Source of the DNA: Betaproteobacteria bacterium
GTDB taxonomy: Bacteria > Pseudomonadota > Gammaproteobacteria > Burkholderiales > SG8-39
Direction of reading: 5' to 3'
DNA: 6,165 nt
NCBI GenBank assembly: GCA_029858545.1
Contig: JAOUFA010000227.1
Coordinates: 1 to 6,165 of the forward strand
Below are positions 6,038 to 6,165 of this stretch, piece by piece (the stretch's first letter is position 1; the number at the start of each line of letters is the position of its first letter). Below the pieces are notes generated by a model. The model was not told where the DNA came from. It saw only the letters and a list, made by a program, of their open reading frames with translations, and did no database searches. A program made the translations under genes and the position numbers.

Positions 6038-6165
6038 ATCCCGCTCCGCGACGCGCGTCCGGCGAGCCACGAGGTGAAGGACGAGGCGCGGCCCGCGGGT
6101 CCGCTATGGGACGAGCGAGACGCGCGCCGGCAGGGATTACACCCAGACTTGCAGAACGTAGTCGT

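Larger units (their letters stand above)
5810..6165. other. 356-bp region without a confident gene
   Basis: No reading frame here has convincing codon use, a ribosome binding site or a recognisable family. It would serve as the leader and promoter region of the methionine synthase gene on the minus strand. It contains the Shine-Dalgarno, a C-rich/G-poor block, a hairpin cluster and a candidate -10, each listed separately. At the right edge, the minus strand has an open frame of nine codons ending DYVLQVWV then TAA (6139-6137), which could be the C-terminus of another minus-strand gene but is too short to call. Confidence 0.7.

Noticed and set aside
5810..6165. SAM, SAH or cobalamin riboswitch in the methionine synthase leader
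   Set aside because: I looked for conserved cores by eye on the minus strand and found none; a covariance-model search would be decisive.

Overview
The window is GC-rich DNA from what looks like a proteobacterium, most likely a beta- or gammaproteobacterium. This rests on strongly G/C-biased third codon positions, a DUF6279-type lipoprotein, a multi-PAS GGDEF-EAL enzyme, and a short folate-independent-type methionine synthase. No rRNA, tRNA, insertion sequence, CRISPR array or phage gene was found. The assignment to a class is inference only.

Left part (1-4288, + strand): the 3' end of a gene for a DUF6279-family protein, normally a secreted lipoprotein, overlaps by ATGA the start of a 1252-residue cytoplasmic signalling protein. 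That protein carries six tandem PAS domains at a strict 124-125 residue period, then a signalling helix, a GGDEF diguanylate cyclase domain with its inhibitory I-site, and an EAL phosphodiesterase domain. Both enzyme domains keep their key residues, so it can be read as a sensor that makes and/or degrades cyclic di-GMP. The two genes are probably co-transcribed and translationally coupled.

Right part (4361-5809, - strand): a two-gene unit convergent with the first. The upstream gene (4754-5809) encodes a 351-residue 'core MetE' methionine synthase with all four zinc ligands, closest in my recollection to the MesD group. Eighteen bases downstream lies a small DUF1232/YkvA-type membrane protein (4361-4735). 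The gap between the convergent units is 72 bp with no convincing terminator.

Far right (5810-6165): 356 bp with no confident gene. It would form the leader of the methionine synthase gene. It holds a perfect Shine-Dalgarno sequence, an 80-bp block very C-rich and G-poor in the transcript sense, a set of mutually exclusive small hairpins and a possible extended -10 promoter. The last 29 bases could be the end of another minus-strand gene.

Most of the window is ordinary chromosomal housekeeping and signalling. The points most worth a second look are the six-fold PAS array with its paired cysteines and two diverged repeats, the methionine synthase without a visible DUF1852 (MesX) partner, and the structured, C-rich leader in front of it.
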